Numbered from the stretch's first letter, positions 16,708 to 26,982 are shown. The stretch is 64,000 bases of DNA from an uncultured Pseudomonas sp. (GCF_946885955.1 NZ_CAMPHI010000011.1:62001-126000), one strand, 5' to 3'. Translations and numbers: made by a program. Notes: generated from the letters alone by a model not told the origin.

Positions 16708-18003
16708 ATGAACAGTCATACCGGCTTGGACGATTACCAACTGATAGTTCGGGCTTTATCCGATCGAATCGTCGATGCACAGACCCCGATCCGCATCCTC
16801 GATGCGGTGAAGTGGGATGAAAGTGTGCGTAGCGACTTTCTCAAGCACAAGGGCCGCAAGCTGCCAGCGGTCGACCGTGCCTATTACGACAGCCGCCCGT
16901 TGGCATTCGATGCGGCGGCCAAGAAGCTCGAATTCCAGAACATCGAGCGCGATGTCACCCGCCAGCTCGGCCAGTTCAATCCGGTCGGGCAGATCATGCG
17001 GCGCATGTGCCGTGAATACCGCATGGTCGTGCGCATGCTCGAGGCCCGCGGCACCGAGGATTTCGGCCTTATCTCCCAGGAACTCTACGGCGCGGCGTCC
17101 GATGCCTTCCATGCCGGCGACCCGACGCTGGCCGATCTGGGCCTGATGTTCTCGGATTTTCTGAACAACATCGACAACCGCGGCGACCTCAAGGACGAAC
17201 CGAAGAACCTCAGCGCTCGCGAAGCCGTCGACCTGCTGCAGCACCGCTTGAACAAGGTGTTCGGCGAGGAAGAGAGCACCATCCGCGTATTCGAGTCCGA
17301 CGGTATTCTTGCCGATGCGGCGGCGGGCGCCGATTACATCAAGATCCGCGCCGATGCGCTGTTCAACGAGCGTGACGTCAAGGCCCTGGAAGTGCACGAG
17401 GGTCTGGTCCATGTGGCGACCACGCTCAATGGCCTGAGCCAGCCGGTGTGCACCTTCCTGGCCAAGGGCCCACCCTCGTCGACGGTGACCCAGGAAGGCC
17501 TGGCGATCCTGATGGAAGTGATCACCTTCGCCTCCTACCCGACGCGCCTGCGCAAGCTGACCAACCGCACCCGCGCCATCCACATGGCCGAGGAGGGCGC
17601 GGACTTCCTGCAGATTTTCGACTTCTACCGCGAACAGGGTTTCAGCCAGGAAGAGAGCTACAGCAACGCCAATCGGGTGTTCCGCGGCTCCACGCCCACG
17701 GGCATGCCTTTCACCAAGGATCTGTCGTATCTGAAAGGCTTCATCATGGTCTACAACTACATTCAGCTCGCCGTGCGCAAAGGCAAGCTGGAACAGATCC
17801 CCTTGCTGTTCTGCGGCAAGACCACCCTGGAAGACATGCGCATCCTGCGTCGCCTGGTCGATGAAGGCCTGGTCGTTGCGCCGAAATACCTGCCGCCACA
17901 ATTCAGCGATCTGAACTCGCTGTCGGCCTGGATGTGCTTTTCCAACTTCCTCAATCATTTGAGTCTCGACCGGATCGAAGCCGACTACGCCAATATCCTT
18001 TGA
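16708..18003 (+). CDS. DUF1704 / QEGLA-motif putative metallopeptidase
   Basis: A 431-residue protein of the family labelled flavohemoglobin-expression-modulating QEGLA motif. It has H-E-G-L-V-H at residues 230-235, an HExxxH zinc-ligand pattern, and the name-giving QEGLA at 262-266, which supplies a candidate third acidic ligand. The eukaryotic DUF1704 enzyme MATCAP is a zinc carboxypeptidase with the same spaced HExxxH, so peptidase activity is likely by family. The bacterial substrate is unknown. It starts 27 bases after the lipoprotein gene, on a GGAG site (GATGAGGAGCGG), and is probably co-transcribed with it. Confidence 0.85.
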   Translation: MNSHTGLDDYQLIVRALSDRIVDAQTPIRILDAVKWDESVRSDFLKHKGRKLPAVDRAYYDSRPLAFDAAAKKLEFQNIERDVTRQLGQFNPVGQIMRRMCREYRMVVRMLEARGTEDFGLISQELYGAASDAFHAGDPTLADLGLMFSDFLNNIDNRGDLKDEPKNLSAREAVDLLQHRLNKVFGEEESTIRVFESDGILADAAAGADYIKIRADALFNERDVKALEVHEGLVHVATTLNGLSQPVCTFLAKGPPSSTVTQEGLAILMEVITFASYPTRLRKLTNRTRAIHMAEEGADFLQIFDFYREQGFSQEESYSNANRVFRGSTPTGMPFTKDLSYLKGFIMVYNYIQLAVRKGKLEQIPLLFCGKTTLEDMRILRRLVDEGLVVAPKYLPPQFSDLNSLSAWMCFSNFLNHLSLDRIEADYANIL

Positions 18004-18019
18004 TAGTTAGGTAGGTGGG

Positions 18020-18223
18020 GTAGGTTGGGTTAGCGGCGACTGTCGCTGTTTAAGCCGCGCCATCGCCGTCTGCCGCCGCGTAACCCAACAAAGTCGCCAC
18101 GCGGTGTAATGGGTTATCGGGCTTTGTTCACCCCCGGACACCGTGTCGGCGCCTTGTCGGGTTACGCGGCGCTCATCTAGGGTGTTGAGATGGTTAACGT
18201 GGACCGCCGCTAACCCGACCTAC
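18020..18223. repeat. About 204-bp element with nested inverted repeats (MITE-like)
   Basis: The gap after the DUF1704 gene is bounded by imperfect terminal inverted repeats, GTAGGTTGGGTTAGCGGCG (18020-18038) and GCCGCTAACCCGACCTAC (18206-18223). A second inverted pair lies inside it (18072-18089 and 18156-18172, around CGCGTAACCC / GGGTTACGCG). There is no coding potential. Short intergenic units built on TAACCCAACCTAC are common in pseudomonads, so a dispersed or mobilised element is likely. Confidence 0.6.
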
Positions 18224-18252
18224 GAACTAAGCACATAACCAACACCGCTTTG

Positions 18253-18274
18253 GTAGCCCGGATGAAGTCCGGGG
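18253..18274 (+). repeat. Single REP unit
   Basis: GTAGCCCGGATGAAGTCCGGGG, one REP unit with no inverted mate nearby, 37 bases before the AIM24-like gene. It lies within the likely leader of that gene. Confidence 0.75.
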
Positions 18275-18311
18275 AGTCTTCTCCAAGCCCCCAAATTGTC
18301 AGGAGCCCTGC

Positions 18312-19058
18312 ATGAGCAGCCATCAACTCGACTACGAAATCCTCGGCGCTTCGGCGCAGAGCGTGGAAATCATCCTCGATCCCGACGAAACGGTTATCGC
18401 CGAAGCCGGGACTATGAACTACATGACCGAGGGCGTGCGCTTCGAGACGCGCATGGGCGACGGTTCGAGCGAGGGTGTGCTGGGCAAGTTGTGGAGCATG
18501 GGCAAGCGCATGCTGACCGGCGAATCGCTGTTCATGACGCACTTCTGCAACGCCGGCAAGGGCCAGGCGCGGGTGGCGTTTGCCGCACCTTATCCGGGCA
18601 CCGTGGTGCCGATTCGGCTGGCGGAACACGGCGGCACGCTGATCTGCCAGAAGGATGCCTTTCTCTGCGCCGCCTATGGCACTTCGGTCGGCATCAGTTT
18701 CAACAAGCGCCTGGGCGCCGGCTTTTTCGGCGGCGAGGGGTTCATTCTGCAAAAGCTCGAAGGCGACGGTCTGGCGTTCGTGCATGCCGGCGGCACGGTG
18801 ATCCGCAAGGAGCTGAACAATGAAACCTTGCGCCTGGACACCGGTTGCCTGGTGGCCTTCAGCGCCGGTATCGATTACGACATCGGCCTGGCCGGCGGCC
18901 TGAAAAGCATGTTGTTCGGCGACGAGGGGATATTCCTCGCGACGCTCAAAGGCACCGGTACGGTGTGGATCCAGAGCCTGCCGTTTTCGCGTTTGGCCGA
19001 GCGGGTGTACGAGGCGACCTTCAAGGCGCGCGAAGAAGTGCGGGCCGGCGGCAAATAG
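18312..19058 (+). CDS. TIGR00266 / AIM24 family protein
   Basis: A 248-residue soluble protein of the AIM24/TIGR00266 family, a TRAP-like beta-sandwich fold rich in Gly turns. Segments such as [12 protein letters not shown] and [17 protein letters not shown] are typical. Bacterial roles are not established; the yeast namesake is mitochondrial. The ATG follows TCAGGAGCCCTGC, a good ribosome site. The same neighbour order (QEGLA gene then TIGR00266 gene) is known in P. aeruginosa. Confidence 0.88.
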   Translation: MSSHQLDYEILGASAQSVEIILDPDETVIAEAGTMNYMTEGVRFETRMGDGSSEGVLGKLWSMGKRMLTGESLFMTHFCNAGKGQARVAFAAPYPGTVVPIRLAEHGGTLICQKDAFLCAAYGTSVGISFNKRLGAGFFGGEGFILQKLEGDGLAFVHAGGTVIRKELNNETLRLDTGCLVAFSAGIDYDIGLAGGLKSMLFGDEGIFLATLKGTGTVWIQSLPFSRLAERVYEATFKAREEVRAGGK

Positions 19059-19161
19059 TCGCGCAGGCTGGCCAAGTGCGCACGCATGTATCAAGCTGCG
19101 CGGCTGAGTCCGTGGGCATGCCCGGTCCGCCGACGCCCGTTTTCAATTCCGAGAGTCTGCA

Positions 19162-19476
19162 ATGAGCGAACTGAACCCGATTCCCCTGATCCTTACCGGT
19201 GTGGCCAGCATCTGCGCCACCGTGGCTGTGCTCGGTTACTACGGTTACCTGCATATCGCCAAGCCTGAGGATGCCTTGCTGCTGTCCGAATTCACCATGC
19301 TCAAGACCATTCCCGGCGAGGACTACAAGGTCTCGCTGAAACCCGCCAGCCAGGTGGCGCAGTGTATCGACGGGGTGCTGGTGCTGTTCGATCTGGAGCA
19401 GAAGGGTCTCAGTGGCGTGTTGGTCGATCAGCGCAAGCAGGCGGTTCGCTGCGTAGCCGAGCAGCCGGATAGCTAG
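19162..19476 (+). CDS. Small membrane-anchored hypothetical protein
   Basis: A 104-residue protein with one hydrophobic segment (about residues 8-30: PLILTGVASICATVAVLGYYGY) and a soluble tail with two Cys (about 68 and 97). I recognise no domain. It lies 103 bases after the AIM24-like gene on the same strand and faces the lptF pair convergently. Conservation at this position in Pseudomonas supports it as real. Function unknown. Confidence 0.65.
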   Translation: MSELNPIPLILTGVASICATVAVLGYYGYLHIAKPEDALLLSEFTMLKTIPGEDYKVSLKPASQVAQCIDGVLVLFDLEQKGLSGVLVDQRKQAVRCVAEQPDS

Positions 19477-19545
19477 GCGCCAGCCAAGCCGGCGAATGGC
19501 CGGCCTGGCTGGAAATCAACAAACACCTGATGCGCAGGCACCGGC

Positions 19546-20331
19546 TCAGGACGCGTCGGCCGAGCGCGGCGCCACCGGCTGGTTGTCGTTGGCAATAGTC
19601 ACGTCGACCCTGCGGTTCATCGCGCGGCCGGCGGACGAGTCGTTGCCCGATACCGGGTATTGCTCGCCATAGCCGCGGGCGACGATGCGCTCGGCACTCA
19701 CCCCCTTGCGCACCAGCGCATCGCGCACGGCGTTGGCCCGCTGTTCGGACAGGCGCAGGTTATAGGCGTCCGAGCCGCTGCTGTCGGTATAGCCTTCGAT
19801 CACCACCTGACGGTCCTGATGCTGCTTGAGGAACTCGGCCAGCTTGTCGATGCTGCCGGTGGCGGCCGGCTTCAGTTGGGCGCGGTCCAGGTCGAACAGC
19901 ACGTTGCCGAAGGTGACCAGCATGCCGCGGTCGGTCTGCTTGGCGTTCAGGCTTTTCTGCAATTGCTCGATCTGTCGGTTGCGGGCGTCGAGGGCGGCCC
20001 GGTCGGCCTGCGTCGTGACGTCGCCGAGCTGCTGCTCGGCGTTGCGCAGGTCGATGGTCTGTTCGGCGACCTTGACGCTTTGGCTGGCCAGGTAGGCGAG
20101 GTGATCGACGCGGGCCTTGTCGGCGTCTTCGCGGTAGGCCTGTTCGGCCTTGTCGAGCATTTCGCCGGCCTGCTTGGTTTCCAGCGCGGCAAACTTGCTT
20201 ACGCCGGGTTCGGCCTGCAGTTGCTGGTATTGGCTGCGGGCCTGTTCCAGGTTGGGGTTGGGTTGCGACGCACAGCCAGCGAGGCCGGTGCCTATCGCCA
20301 GCAGCGCGCTAATCAGAATTCGGGTATGCAT
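19546..20331 (-). CDS. lptF: OmpA-family lipoprotein with N-terminal DUF4398 (LptF-like)
   Basis: A 261-residue lipoprotein: signal peptide with lipobox LAGC (Cys20), a DUF4398 helical region (about 25-130) and an OmpA peptidoglycan-binding domain (about 145-245; GYTDSSGSDAYNLRLSEQRA, and ARGYGEQYPV with MNRRVDV). The match to P. aeruginosa LptF (PA3692), an AlgU-regulated envelope protein important under stress, rests on architecture and position. ATG 20331 is preferred because AACAGG lies nine bases upstream; the frame stays open beyond it. It follows the DUF4398 gene by 46 bases, probably as an operon. Confidence 0.85.
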   Translation of the reverse strand: MHTRILISALLAIGTGLAGCASQPNPNLEQARSQYQQLQAEPGVSKFAALETKQAGEMLDKAEQAYREDADKARVDHLAYLASQSVKVAEQTIDLRNAEQQLGDVTTQADRAALDARNRQIEQLQKSLNAKQTDRGMLVTFGNVLFDLDRAQLKPAATGSIDKLAEFLKQHQDRQVVIEGYTDSSGSDAYNLRLSEQRANAVRDALVRKGVSAERIVARGYGEQYPVSGNDSSAGRAMNRRVDVTIANDNQPVAPRSADAS

Positions 20332-20377
20332 GAGAGGCATCCTGTTGGTTTGGCGTGAACGGGTGCGGGCAAGGCGG

Positions 20378-20791
20378 TTACTGCTTGGCGCCGGGCGTCG
20401 GCGAGCTGCTGCGCAGGCTCTCGCTTTGTATCCGCTGGATCGCCGACTGGGCTTCCTGCAGGGTGCTCTGCGCTTTCGCCGCGCGAGCCTTGCGCTCGGC
20501 CAGGCGGGCGTCCCACTCGGCTTCTTCGGCCAGGCGTCTGGCTTCCTGATAGTTTTCATCATGCATTGCCAGTTCCGCCTGCTTGAGCTTGTCCTGCGCG
20601 GTTTTCATCTCCACGCTGGCGTACTCCGGGCCACCGGAGCTGAAGGCGCTGTCGACCGCCGATTGGCTGACGGCGATCTGCTCGTCGGGTGGGTTGCTGG
20701 CGCAGCCGATCAGCAGGCTGCTACCGACCGCCGCTATGGCAAGTTTCCACGCGCCCCATGGACGCTGTGGCTGCTGGATATGTCGCTTCAT
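20378..20791 (-). CDS. DUF4398 domain lipoprotein
   Basis: A 137-residue lipoprotein with lipobox LLIGC (Cys30) and a coiled-coil-prone DUF4398 region (about 40-125; repeated Glu/Ala/Arg heptad-like helices). A perfect ribosome site AAGGAGGTG sits five bases before ATG 20791, which fixes the start. It is the first gene of a pair with the LptF-like gene, and both carry DUF4398, suggesting that the two helical regions interact. It matches PA3691 by position. No enzymatic feature is seen. Confidence 0.82.
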   Translation of the reverse strand: MKRHIQQPQRPWGAWKLAIAAVGSSLLIGCASNPPDEQIAVSQSAVDSAFSSGGPEYASVEMKTAQDKLKQAELAMHDENYQEARRLAEEAEWDARLAERKARAAKAQSTLQEAQSAIQRIQSESLRSSSPTPGAKQ

Positions 20792-20891
20792 GGTTACACC
20801 TCCTTGGGTCATCGCCTGGCGTACTTCGATGCGATTGCGACGTTGCGACTGGCAGCCGGTACGCCGCAATGCTGCGCCAGCGGTATGGTTT

Positions 20892-20920
20892 TTGTGAGTG
20901 AGGTGGGGACTGAAATGTTC
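20892..20920 (-). promoter_or_regulatory. Possible AlgU (sigma-22) promoter of the DUF4398-lptF pair
   Basis: Read on the minus strand, GAACAT is followed after 17 bases by TCACA, a partial match to the AlgU consensus GAACTT-N16/17-TCTGA. It lies 101-129 bases before the first start codon. The match is poor in the -10, so the call leans on the known AlgU control of lptF in P. aeruginosa. Confidence 0.25.
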
Positions 20921-21074
20921 AGGTAAAAACATTGTGCGCAAAAAACAGGCGCGCAGCCGACCGCGTCTCCGGGCCTGTGCCGGCGGGTTGTGCGGGTGCT
21001 TATGTGGTCGGTAGGCGAGGGCCGGGCTGCGAGTACCTGATCGGGCACTCGCGGCCTGGTGCGGCGAGGTTTGG

Positions 21075-21105
21075 CAGGCCGTTAATATCGCTTTAAAACG
21101 GCCTG
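21075..21105 (-). terminator. Hairpin just after the 21106-21450 gene
   Basis: CAGGCCGTT (21075-21083) and AACGGCCTG (21097-21105) form a perfect nine-pair stem that begins at the base after the stop codon. There is no T tract on the transcript side, so termination is uncertain. The rest of the 20792-21105 gap holds only the promoter candidate. Confidence 0.4.
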
Positions 21106-21450
21106 TTAGTGGTTGGTGGTGTCAAGCTGTGCGCTGATCTCGCGCAGGTATTTGCGCGACAGGCTGAGGAAGCGCGGCGTCGGACCGACGTCCTCGTACA
21201 GCGGATCACCCTGCTCATCGGTCGCCACCACCTGGCTGCCCTGGACATAGGGCATGCTCGCTTCGAGCTCTTCGAGCGCGGCGCCGATCAGCTCGCCGAG
21301 CAGCTCCTCGGGGTGGCGTTTGGGATACATCTCGACCAGCGCCGCCAGGCGCGCGGCGGCCTCGACATCCAGATGCAACTGGTAGGGCGTGGCGGTCAGG
21401 CGGCCTTTGCCGTGTTCTTCCCAGTTGCTGACTAATTCACGAATCTTCAT
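21106..21450 (-). CDS. Conserved Pseudomonas hypothetical protein (114 aa)
   Basis: A small, acidic, mostly helical protein (MKIRELVSNWEEHGKGRL...) strongly conserved upstream of ppc in pseudomonads. It is sometimes annotated as a pilin-assembly or type 1 pili tip component, but nothing in the sequence (no signal peptide, no pilin motif) supports that. An AAGGAT site lies ten bases before ATG 21450. It is divergent from ppc. The central region resembles a ribbon-helix-helix-like segment (LDVEAAARLAALVEMYPKR, LLGELIGAAL), so DNA binding is conceivable. Confidence 0.75.
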   Translation of the reverse strand: MKIRELVSNWEEHGKGRLTATPYQLHLDVEAAARLAALVEMYPKRHPEELLGELIGAALEELEASMPYVQGSQVVATDEQGDPLYEDVGPTPRFLSLSRKYLREISAQLDTTNH

Positions 21451-21624
21451 GGCGATTGATCCTTGGCCCCGTTGCAGGGCGTTGCGCAGTTTTGACGATG
21501 CGTTGAGCAACACATACTCAAGCCTAGACTGTCTTTAAAGGTGTAAGGAGTTGGAGTCGCGCCCTTGTAAGAAGTTGCCGCGCTGGGCACTCTTGGGCTT
21601 CAAGGATCAGCGGAGACAACGGCC

Positions 21625-24261
21625 ATGGCGGAAATCGACGCGCGTTTGCGCGAGGACGTGCACCAGCTCGGCGAGCTGTTGGGCAACACCATCAGCGCCC
21701 AACGCGGCGCGGCTTTTCTCGACAAGATCGAACGCATTCGCAAGGGCGCCAAGGGCGCGCGGCAGGGCTCGGCGGCGGGGGCAGAGCAGCTCAGCGCGAG
21801 CCTCGATCAATTGGCCGACGACGAGCTGTTGCCGGTCGCGCGGGCCTTCACCCAGTTTCTCAACCTGGCCAATATCGCCGAGCAGTATCACCGTGTACGG
21901 CGTCGTGCACCGGGCGAGCCCGAGCCCTTCGAAACCAACGTGCTGCCCGAGTTGCTGCAGCGTTTGCAGACCAGCGGCCACGCCGCTGATGCCTTGGCGC
22001 GGCAATTCGGGCGGCTGGATATCGAGCTGGTGTTGACTGCCCACCCGACCGAAGTGGCACGGCGCACGCTGATCCAGAAATACGATGGCATCGCCGAGCA
22101 ATTGGCCGCGGGCGACCACAGCGACCTGTCCGGCGCCGAGCGTGAGGAGGTCCGCCAGCGTTCGCACCGGCTGATCGCCGAGGCCTGGCACACCGAGGAA
22201 ATCCGCCGCAGCCGACCCAGCCCGGTGGACGAGGCCAAGTGGGGCTTTGCGGTGATCGAGCATTCGCTGTGGCAGGCGCTGCCCAATGTGCTGCGCAAGG
22301 CCGATCAGGCATTGCATGCGGCGACCGGCTTTCACCTGCCGCTGGAGGCCGCGCCTATTCGCTTCGCCTCCTGGATGGGTGGCGACCGCGACGGCAATCC
22401 CAATGTCACCGCTGCGGTGACCCGCGAGGTGCTGTTGCTGGCGCGTTGGATGGCCGCCGACCTGTACCTGCGCGATATTGAGCAGTTAGCCGCCGGGCTG
22501 TCCATGCAGCAGGCCAGCGCCGAGCTGCTGGCGCGGGTCGGCGAGAGCCCGGAGCCCTACCGTAGCCTGCTCAAGCAATTACGCGAGCGCCTGCGCGCCA
22601 CTCGCAGTTGGGCGCAGGCGGCCTTGCACGAGCAGCTCGAGCCGTCTGCCGCGGTGCTGCAGGACAATCGCGAGCTGCTGGAGCCACTGGAGCTTTGCTA
22701 TCAGTCGCTGCACGACTGCGGCATGGGCGTGATCGCCGAAGGGCCGCTGCTTGATTGCCTGCGTCGGGCGGCAACCTTCGGGCTGTTTCTGGTACGCCTG
22801 GATGTGCGCCAGGACTCCAGCCGACATGCCGCGGCGATGAGCGAAATAACCGATTACCTGGGCCTTGGCCGTTACGCCGAGTGGGATGAAGACACCCGTG
22901 TGGCCTTTCTCCTGCAGGAACTGGAAAATCGCCGGCCGCTACTGCCCCGGCATTTCAAACCGAGCGGCGAAACCGAGGAAGTGCTCGCCACCTGTCGCGA
23001 AATCACCCTGGCGCCAGCGGCGTCCCTGGGCTCCTACGTGATCTCCATGGCCGGTGCGGCCTCCGATGTGCTGGCGGTGCAATTGCTGCTCAAGGAGGCG
23101 GGTTTGCAGCGACCGATGCGCGTAGTGCCGCTGTTCGAGACCCTTGCCGACCTGGACAACGCCGGCCCGGTGATTGCCCGCCTGCTCGAACTGCATGGCT
23201 ATCGCGCGCGCCTGCACGGCCCGCAGGAAGTGATGATCGGCTATTCCGACTCGGCCAAGGACGCCGGCACCACCGCCGCGGCCTGGGCGCAGTACCGCGC
23301 CCAGGAAACCCTGGTGCGCATCTGCCGCGAGCACGACGTCGAACTGCTGCTGTTCCATGGCCGTGGCGGCACTGTCGGTCGCGGCGGCGGACCGGCCCAT
23401 GCGGCGATTCTTTCGCAGCCGCCCGGCTCGGTGGCGGGGCGCTTCCGCACCACCGAACAGGGCGAGATGATCCGCTTCAAGTTCGGTCTGCCGGATATCG
23501 CCGAGCAGAATCTCAACCTCTACCTGGCCGCTGTGCTGGAGGCTACGCTGTTGCCGCCGCCAAGCCCGGAACCGGCCTGGCGCGAACTGATGGATAAGCT
23601 GGCCAGCGATGGCGTCGCGGCTTATCGCGGGGTGGTGCGCGAGCATCCACAATTCGTCGAGTATTTCCGTCAGGCCACACCGGAACAGGAACTCGGTCGT
23701 TTGCCCCTGGGCAGTCGCCCGGCCAAGCGTCGCGAGGGCGGGGTGGAAAGCCTGCGTGCGATCCCCTGGATCTTCGCTTGGACCCAGACCCGTCTGATGC
23801 TGCCGGCCTGGCTTGGCTGGGAGCATGCCCTGGACAATGCCCTGAAGCGCGGCGACGGCGAGTTGTTGGCGCAGATGCGCGAGCGCTGGCCATTCTTCCG
23901 CACCCGCATCGATATGCTCGAGATGGTCCTGGCCAAGGCCGACGGCGCCATTGCCGAGCTGTACGACGAGCGTCTGGTGGAGGCCAAATTGCGACCTTTG
24001 GGGGCGCATTTACGCGACCTATTGTCGCAGGCCATCGGCGCCGTATTGGGTTTGACCGGACAGTCGCAGTTGCTTGCACACAGCCCGGAAACCCTGGAAT
24101 CGATCAGCGTGCGCAATACCTACCTGGACCCCTTGCACCTGCTCCAGGCGGAACTCCTGGCGCGCTCGCGCAAGCGGGAAAATCAGGCCGACAGCCCTCT
24201 GGAACAGGCGTTGCTGGTCAGCGTGGCGGGTATCGCGGCGGGTCTGCGCAATACCGGCTAG
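21625..24261 (+). CDS. ppc: Phosphoenolpyruvate carboxylase
   Basis: An 878-residue PEP carboxylase that makes oxaloacetate from PEP and bicarbonate to refill the TCA cycle. The catalytic His is H140 in TAHPTEV. The [15 protein letters not shown] segment appears as [13 protein letters not shown]. The glycine-rich [13 protein letters not shown] loop and the [10 protein letters not shown] region are intact, and the C-terminal [12 protein letters not shown] tetramer or effector region is present. It ends in a conventional NTG. It is probably monocistronic, divergent from the small hypothetical gene. Confidence 0.97.
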   Translation: MAEIDARLREDVHQLGELLGNTISAQRGAAFLDKIERIRKGAKGARQGSAAGAEQLSASLDQLADDELLPVARAFTQFLNLANIAEQYHRVRRRAPGEPEPFETNVLPELLQRLQTSGHAADALARQFGRLDIELVLTAHPTEVARRTLIQKYDGIAEQLAAGDHSDLSGAEREEVRQRSHRLIAEAWHTEEIRRSRPSPVDEAKWGFAVIEHSLWQALPNVLRKADQALHAATGFHLPLEAAPIRFASWMGGDRDGNPNVTAAVTREVLLLARWMAADLYLRDIEQLAAGLSMQQASAELLARVGESPEPYRSLLKQLRERLRATRSWAQAALHEQLEPSAAVLQDNRELLEPLELCYQSLHDCGMGVIAEGPLLDCLRRAATFGLFLVRLDVRQDSSRHAAAMSEITDYLGLGRYAEWDEDTRVAFLLQELENRRPLLPRHFKPSGETEEVLATCREITLAPAASLGSYVISMAGAASDVLAVQLLLKEAGLQRPMRVVPLFETLADLDNAGPVIARLLELHGYRARLHGPQEVMIGYSDSAKDAGTTAAAWAQYRAQETLVRICREHDVELLLFHGRGGTVGRGGGPAHAAILSQPPGSVAGRFRTTEQGEMIRFKFGLPDIAEQNLNLYLAAVLEATLLPPPSPEPAWRELMDKLASDGVAAYRGVVREHPQFVEYFRQATPEQELGRLPLGSRPAKRREGGVESLRAIPWIFAWTQTRLMLPAWLGWEHALDNALKRGDGELLAQMRERWPFFRTRIDMLEMVLAKADGAIAELYDERLVEAKLRPLGAHLRDLLSQAIGAVLGLTGQSQLLAHSPETLESISVRNTYLDPLHLLQAELLARSRKRENQADSPLEQALLVSVAGIAAGLRNTG

Positions 24262-24486
24262 AGCACCGACGAGAGTGCTCCAGCGGTGTGCGCGGAGGTC
24301 TGCGCAGAGGAGCGAACGATGCTTTGGAATTGCCCCACAGGACGCACGGCTATCCGACTTTTGGTGGCTTGTGCGCCAGGGGGGCGCTGTGTATCTTGAT
24401 CGGCCTTTCGACGCTCTGGCACCCCAGGCGCGGTCCAAACGATTCCGAGATTGGCCCCAAGAGGCAAGTCCGACGACGATTTATAG

Positions 24487-25155
<669 letters not shown>

Positions 25156-25174
25156 GCCGCTATTAACGGTAAGC

Positions 25175-25206
25175 CAACGGCCCGCATTTGCGGGCCGTTG
25201 TCGTTT
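25175..25206 (+). terminator. Rho-independent terminator of adk
   Basis: CAACGGCCCGC (25175-25185), loop ATTT and GCGGGCCGTTG (25190-25200) form a perfect eleven-pair stem, followed by TCGTTT. The T tract is short, but the stem is strong. Confidence 0.82.
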
Positions 25207-25353
25207 CTGCGGTTGGCGCGCGGGAATCGCTGAACGTCGTTCACAGAACAGTAACCTCGCTCGCCTAAGCTAGCATCGATATCTGGTCTATACCAAGGCG
25301 AGACGGTCTTAGACTTCAGGTCTTAACCCATACTAAGAAAGAGAGCGCGTTCA

Positions 25354-26139
25354 ATGACCGAGAAAACCGCAAAGAGTGCCATCTGGCTGGGCCTGGCACT
25401 ATCGATGCTGGCCGTTCCCGCGGCCTTTGCCGATACATCCACGCAGCCCAAGGCTGACTGTGCCGTCGCCGAGTTCACCATGGGGCTACGCTTCCAGCAG
25501 CAGTCGGCGGAGGTTCAGGCCCTGCAGTTGCAGGCCTATAACATCGCCACGCTGAAGCTGGATGCGGCAGTGGCCGCGGCGAAAGAACCGTCGAAGCTGG
25601 CCATCGTCACCGACCTGGATGAAACCGTCATCGACAACAGCGCCCTGTTGGCACGGGACCTGGCCAACTGTCACGCCTATGATGCCTGGGACACCTGGCT
25701 GCCCTGGGAGCGTGACGGCAACCCGCAGCTGATCCCCGGTGCCAAGCAGTTTCTCGAACACGCCGACAGTCTGGGCGTGACCATTCGCTACATATCGGAC
25801 CGTGCCGACGAGCAGAAGAAATATACCCTGGCCACCCTGAGCAAGCTCGGCCTGCCGCAGGTGTCGGAGGAAAGCGTTCTGCTGCTGGGGCCACCCAAGG
25901 TCGAGCGGCGTGCCATCGTCAGCGCCGATCATCAGATCGTGCTGCTGCTGGGCGATACGCTGCATGACTTCGACGCGCGTTTCCGCAAGACGCCGCTGGC
26001 CGATCAGCGCGCCACCGTGGCCGCAGAGTCGGCGAAATGGGGCACCGAGTGGATCGTCTTCCCCAATACGAGCTACGGCACCTGGTCCAAGGCGCCCCTG
26101 CAAGGCTGGGAAGCGAAGACCGTTATCCAGCCCTGGTAA
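25354..26139 (+). CDS. Class B/C-type HAD acid phosphatase (5'-nucleotidase, e(P4)-like)
   Basis: A 261-residue secreted phosphatase. A signal peptide (about 1-27, ending AAFA-D) is followed by a HAD domain with nucleophile motif DLDETVIDN (D87, D89) and the late GDTLHDFD motif. The family includes the lipoprotein e(P4) 5'-nucleotidases of Haemophilus, but no lipobox is present here, so the product is probably free in the periplasm, releasing phosphate from nucleotides. It sits between adk and tsaB, which are adjacent in P. aeruginosa, and has its own 198-base leader. Confidence 0.85.
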   Translation: MTEKTAKSAIWLGLALSMLAVPAAFADTSTQPKADCAVAEFTMGLRFQQQSAEVQALQLQAYNIATLKLDAAVAAAKEPSKLAIVTDLDETVIDNSALLARDLANCHAYDAWDTWLPWERDGNPQLIPGAKQFLEHADSLGVTIRYISDRADEQKKYTLATLSKLGLPQVSEESVLLLGPPKVERRAIVSADHQIVLLLGDTLHDFDARFRKTPLADQRATVAAESAKWGTEWIVFPNTSYGTWSKAPLQGWEAKTVIQPW

Positions 26140-26301
26140 GCCGCTGTTTGCTGGAAGTGCACCGGGCTGATTGCGGCTCGGTGCGTACTCGCTGTCGGGC
26201 GGGCACGTTCGCCTGGCGGTGCGGGTGACAGTGGTTGCGCTGGAAAAAAAAGCCTTAAACCGTTTTAATGCCCGCCCACTCGTCAATCTGCCTGAATAAC
26301 G

Positions 26302-26982
26302 ATGACCACTCTGCTGGCCCTGGATACCGCGACCGAAGCCTGCTCTGTCGCCCTGCTGCATGACGGCCGGGTGATCAGCCACTACGAAGTGATTCCGCGT
26401 CTGCACGCGCAGCGTTTGTTGCCGATGATCAAGGATCTGCTGGCCGAGGCCGCCGTGCCCCTGTCCGCGCTGGACGCCATCGCTTTCGGCCGTGGCCCGG
26501 GCGCCTTCACGGGTGTGCGCATTGCCGTTGGCGTGGTGCAGGGGCTGGCTTTTGCTCTGGATCGGCCAGTGCTGCCGATATCCAATCTGGCGGTACTGGC
26601 CCAGCGCGCCCAGCGCGAGCACGGTGCCATGCAGGTGGCGGCGGCGATCGATGCGCGGATGGACGAGGTCTACTGGGGCTGTTACCGCGCCGATAACGGC
26701 GAAATGCGCCTGCTCGGCAACGAGGCGGTATTGGCGCCCGAACAGGCCATATTGCCGCCGGCCGTCAGCGGCGACTGGTTCGGCGCCGGCACCGGTTGGG
26801 GCACGTTCGCCGCGCGAATCGCTGCGCAAGTCGTTGATCAGGATGGCGCCATGCTGCCGCATGCCGAGGATCTGCTGAGTCTGGCGCGCTTCGCCTGGGC
26901 GCGCGGCGAGGCGCTGTCAGCGGACGAGGCGCAGCCGGTATACCTGCGCGACAAGGTCGCCACGCCCAAGCAGCCTGCTTGA
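26302..26982 (+). CDS. tsaB: tRNA threonylcarbamoyladenosine biosynthesis protein TsaB
   Basis: A 226-residue ASKHA-fold protein that partners TsaD in placing threonylcarbamoyl on A37 of ANN-decoding tRNAs. Visible signatures are LALDTATEACSVAL at the N-terminus and the GRGPGAFTGVRIAVG loop (about 67-81). As in other TsaB proteins, the metal-binding His pair of TsaD is absent. The start ATG follows a weak ribosome site. Confidence 0.95.
   Translation: MTTLLALDTATEACSVALLHDGRVISHYEVIPRLHAQRLLPMIKDLLAEAAVPLSALDAIAFGRGPGAFTGVRIAVGVVQGLAFALDRPVLPISNLAVLAQRAQREHGAMQVAAAIDARMDEVYWGCYRADNGEMRLLGNEAVLAPEQAILPPAVSGDWFGAGTGWGTFAARIAAQVVDQDGAMLPHAEDLLSLARFAWARGEALSADEAQPVYLRDKVATPKQPA

Noticed and set aside
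25210..25353. A Pho box before the acid phosphatase gene
   Set aside because: The region contains ACAGAACAGTAAC but no two CTGTCAT-like half-sites with eleven-base spacing on either strand.
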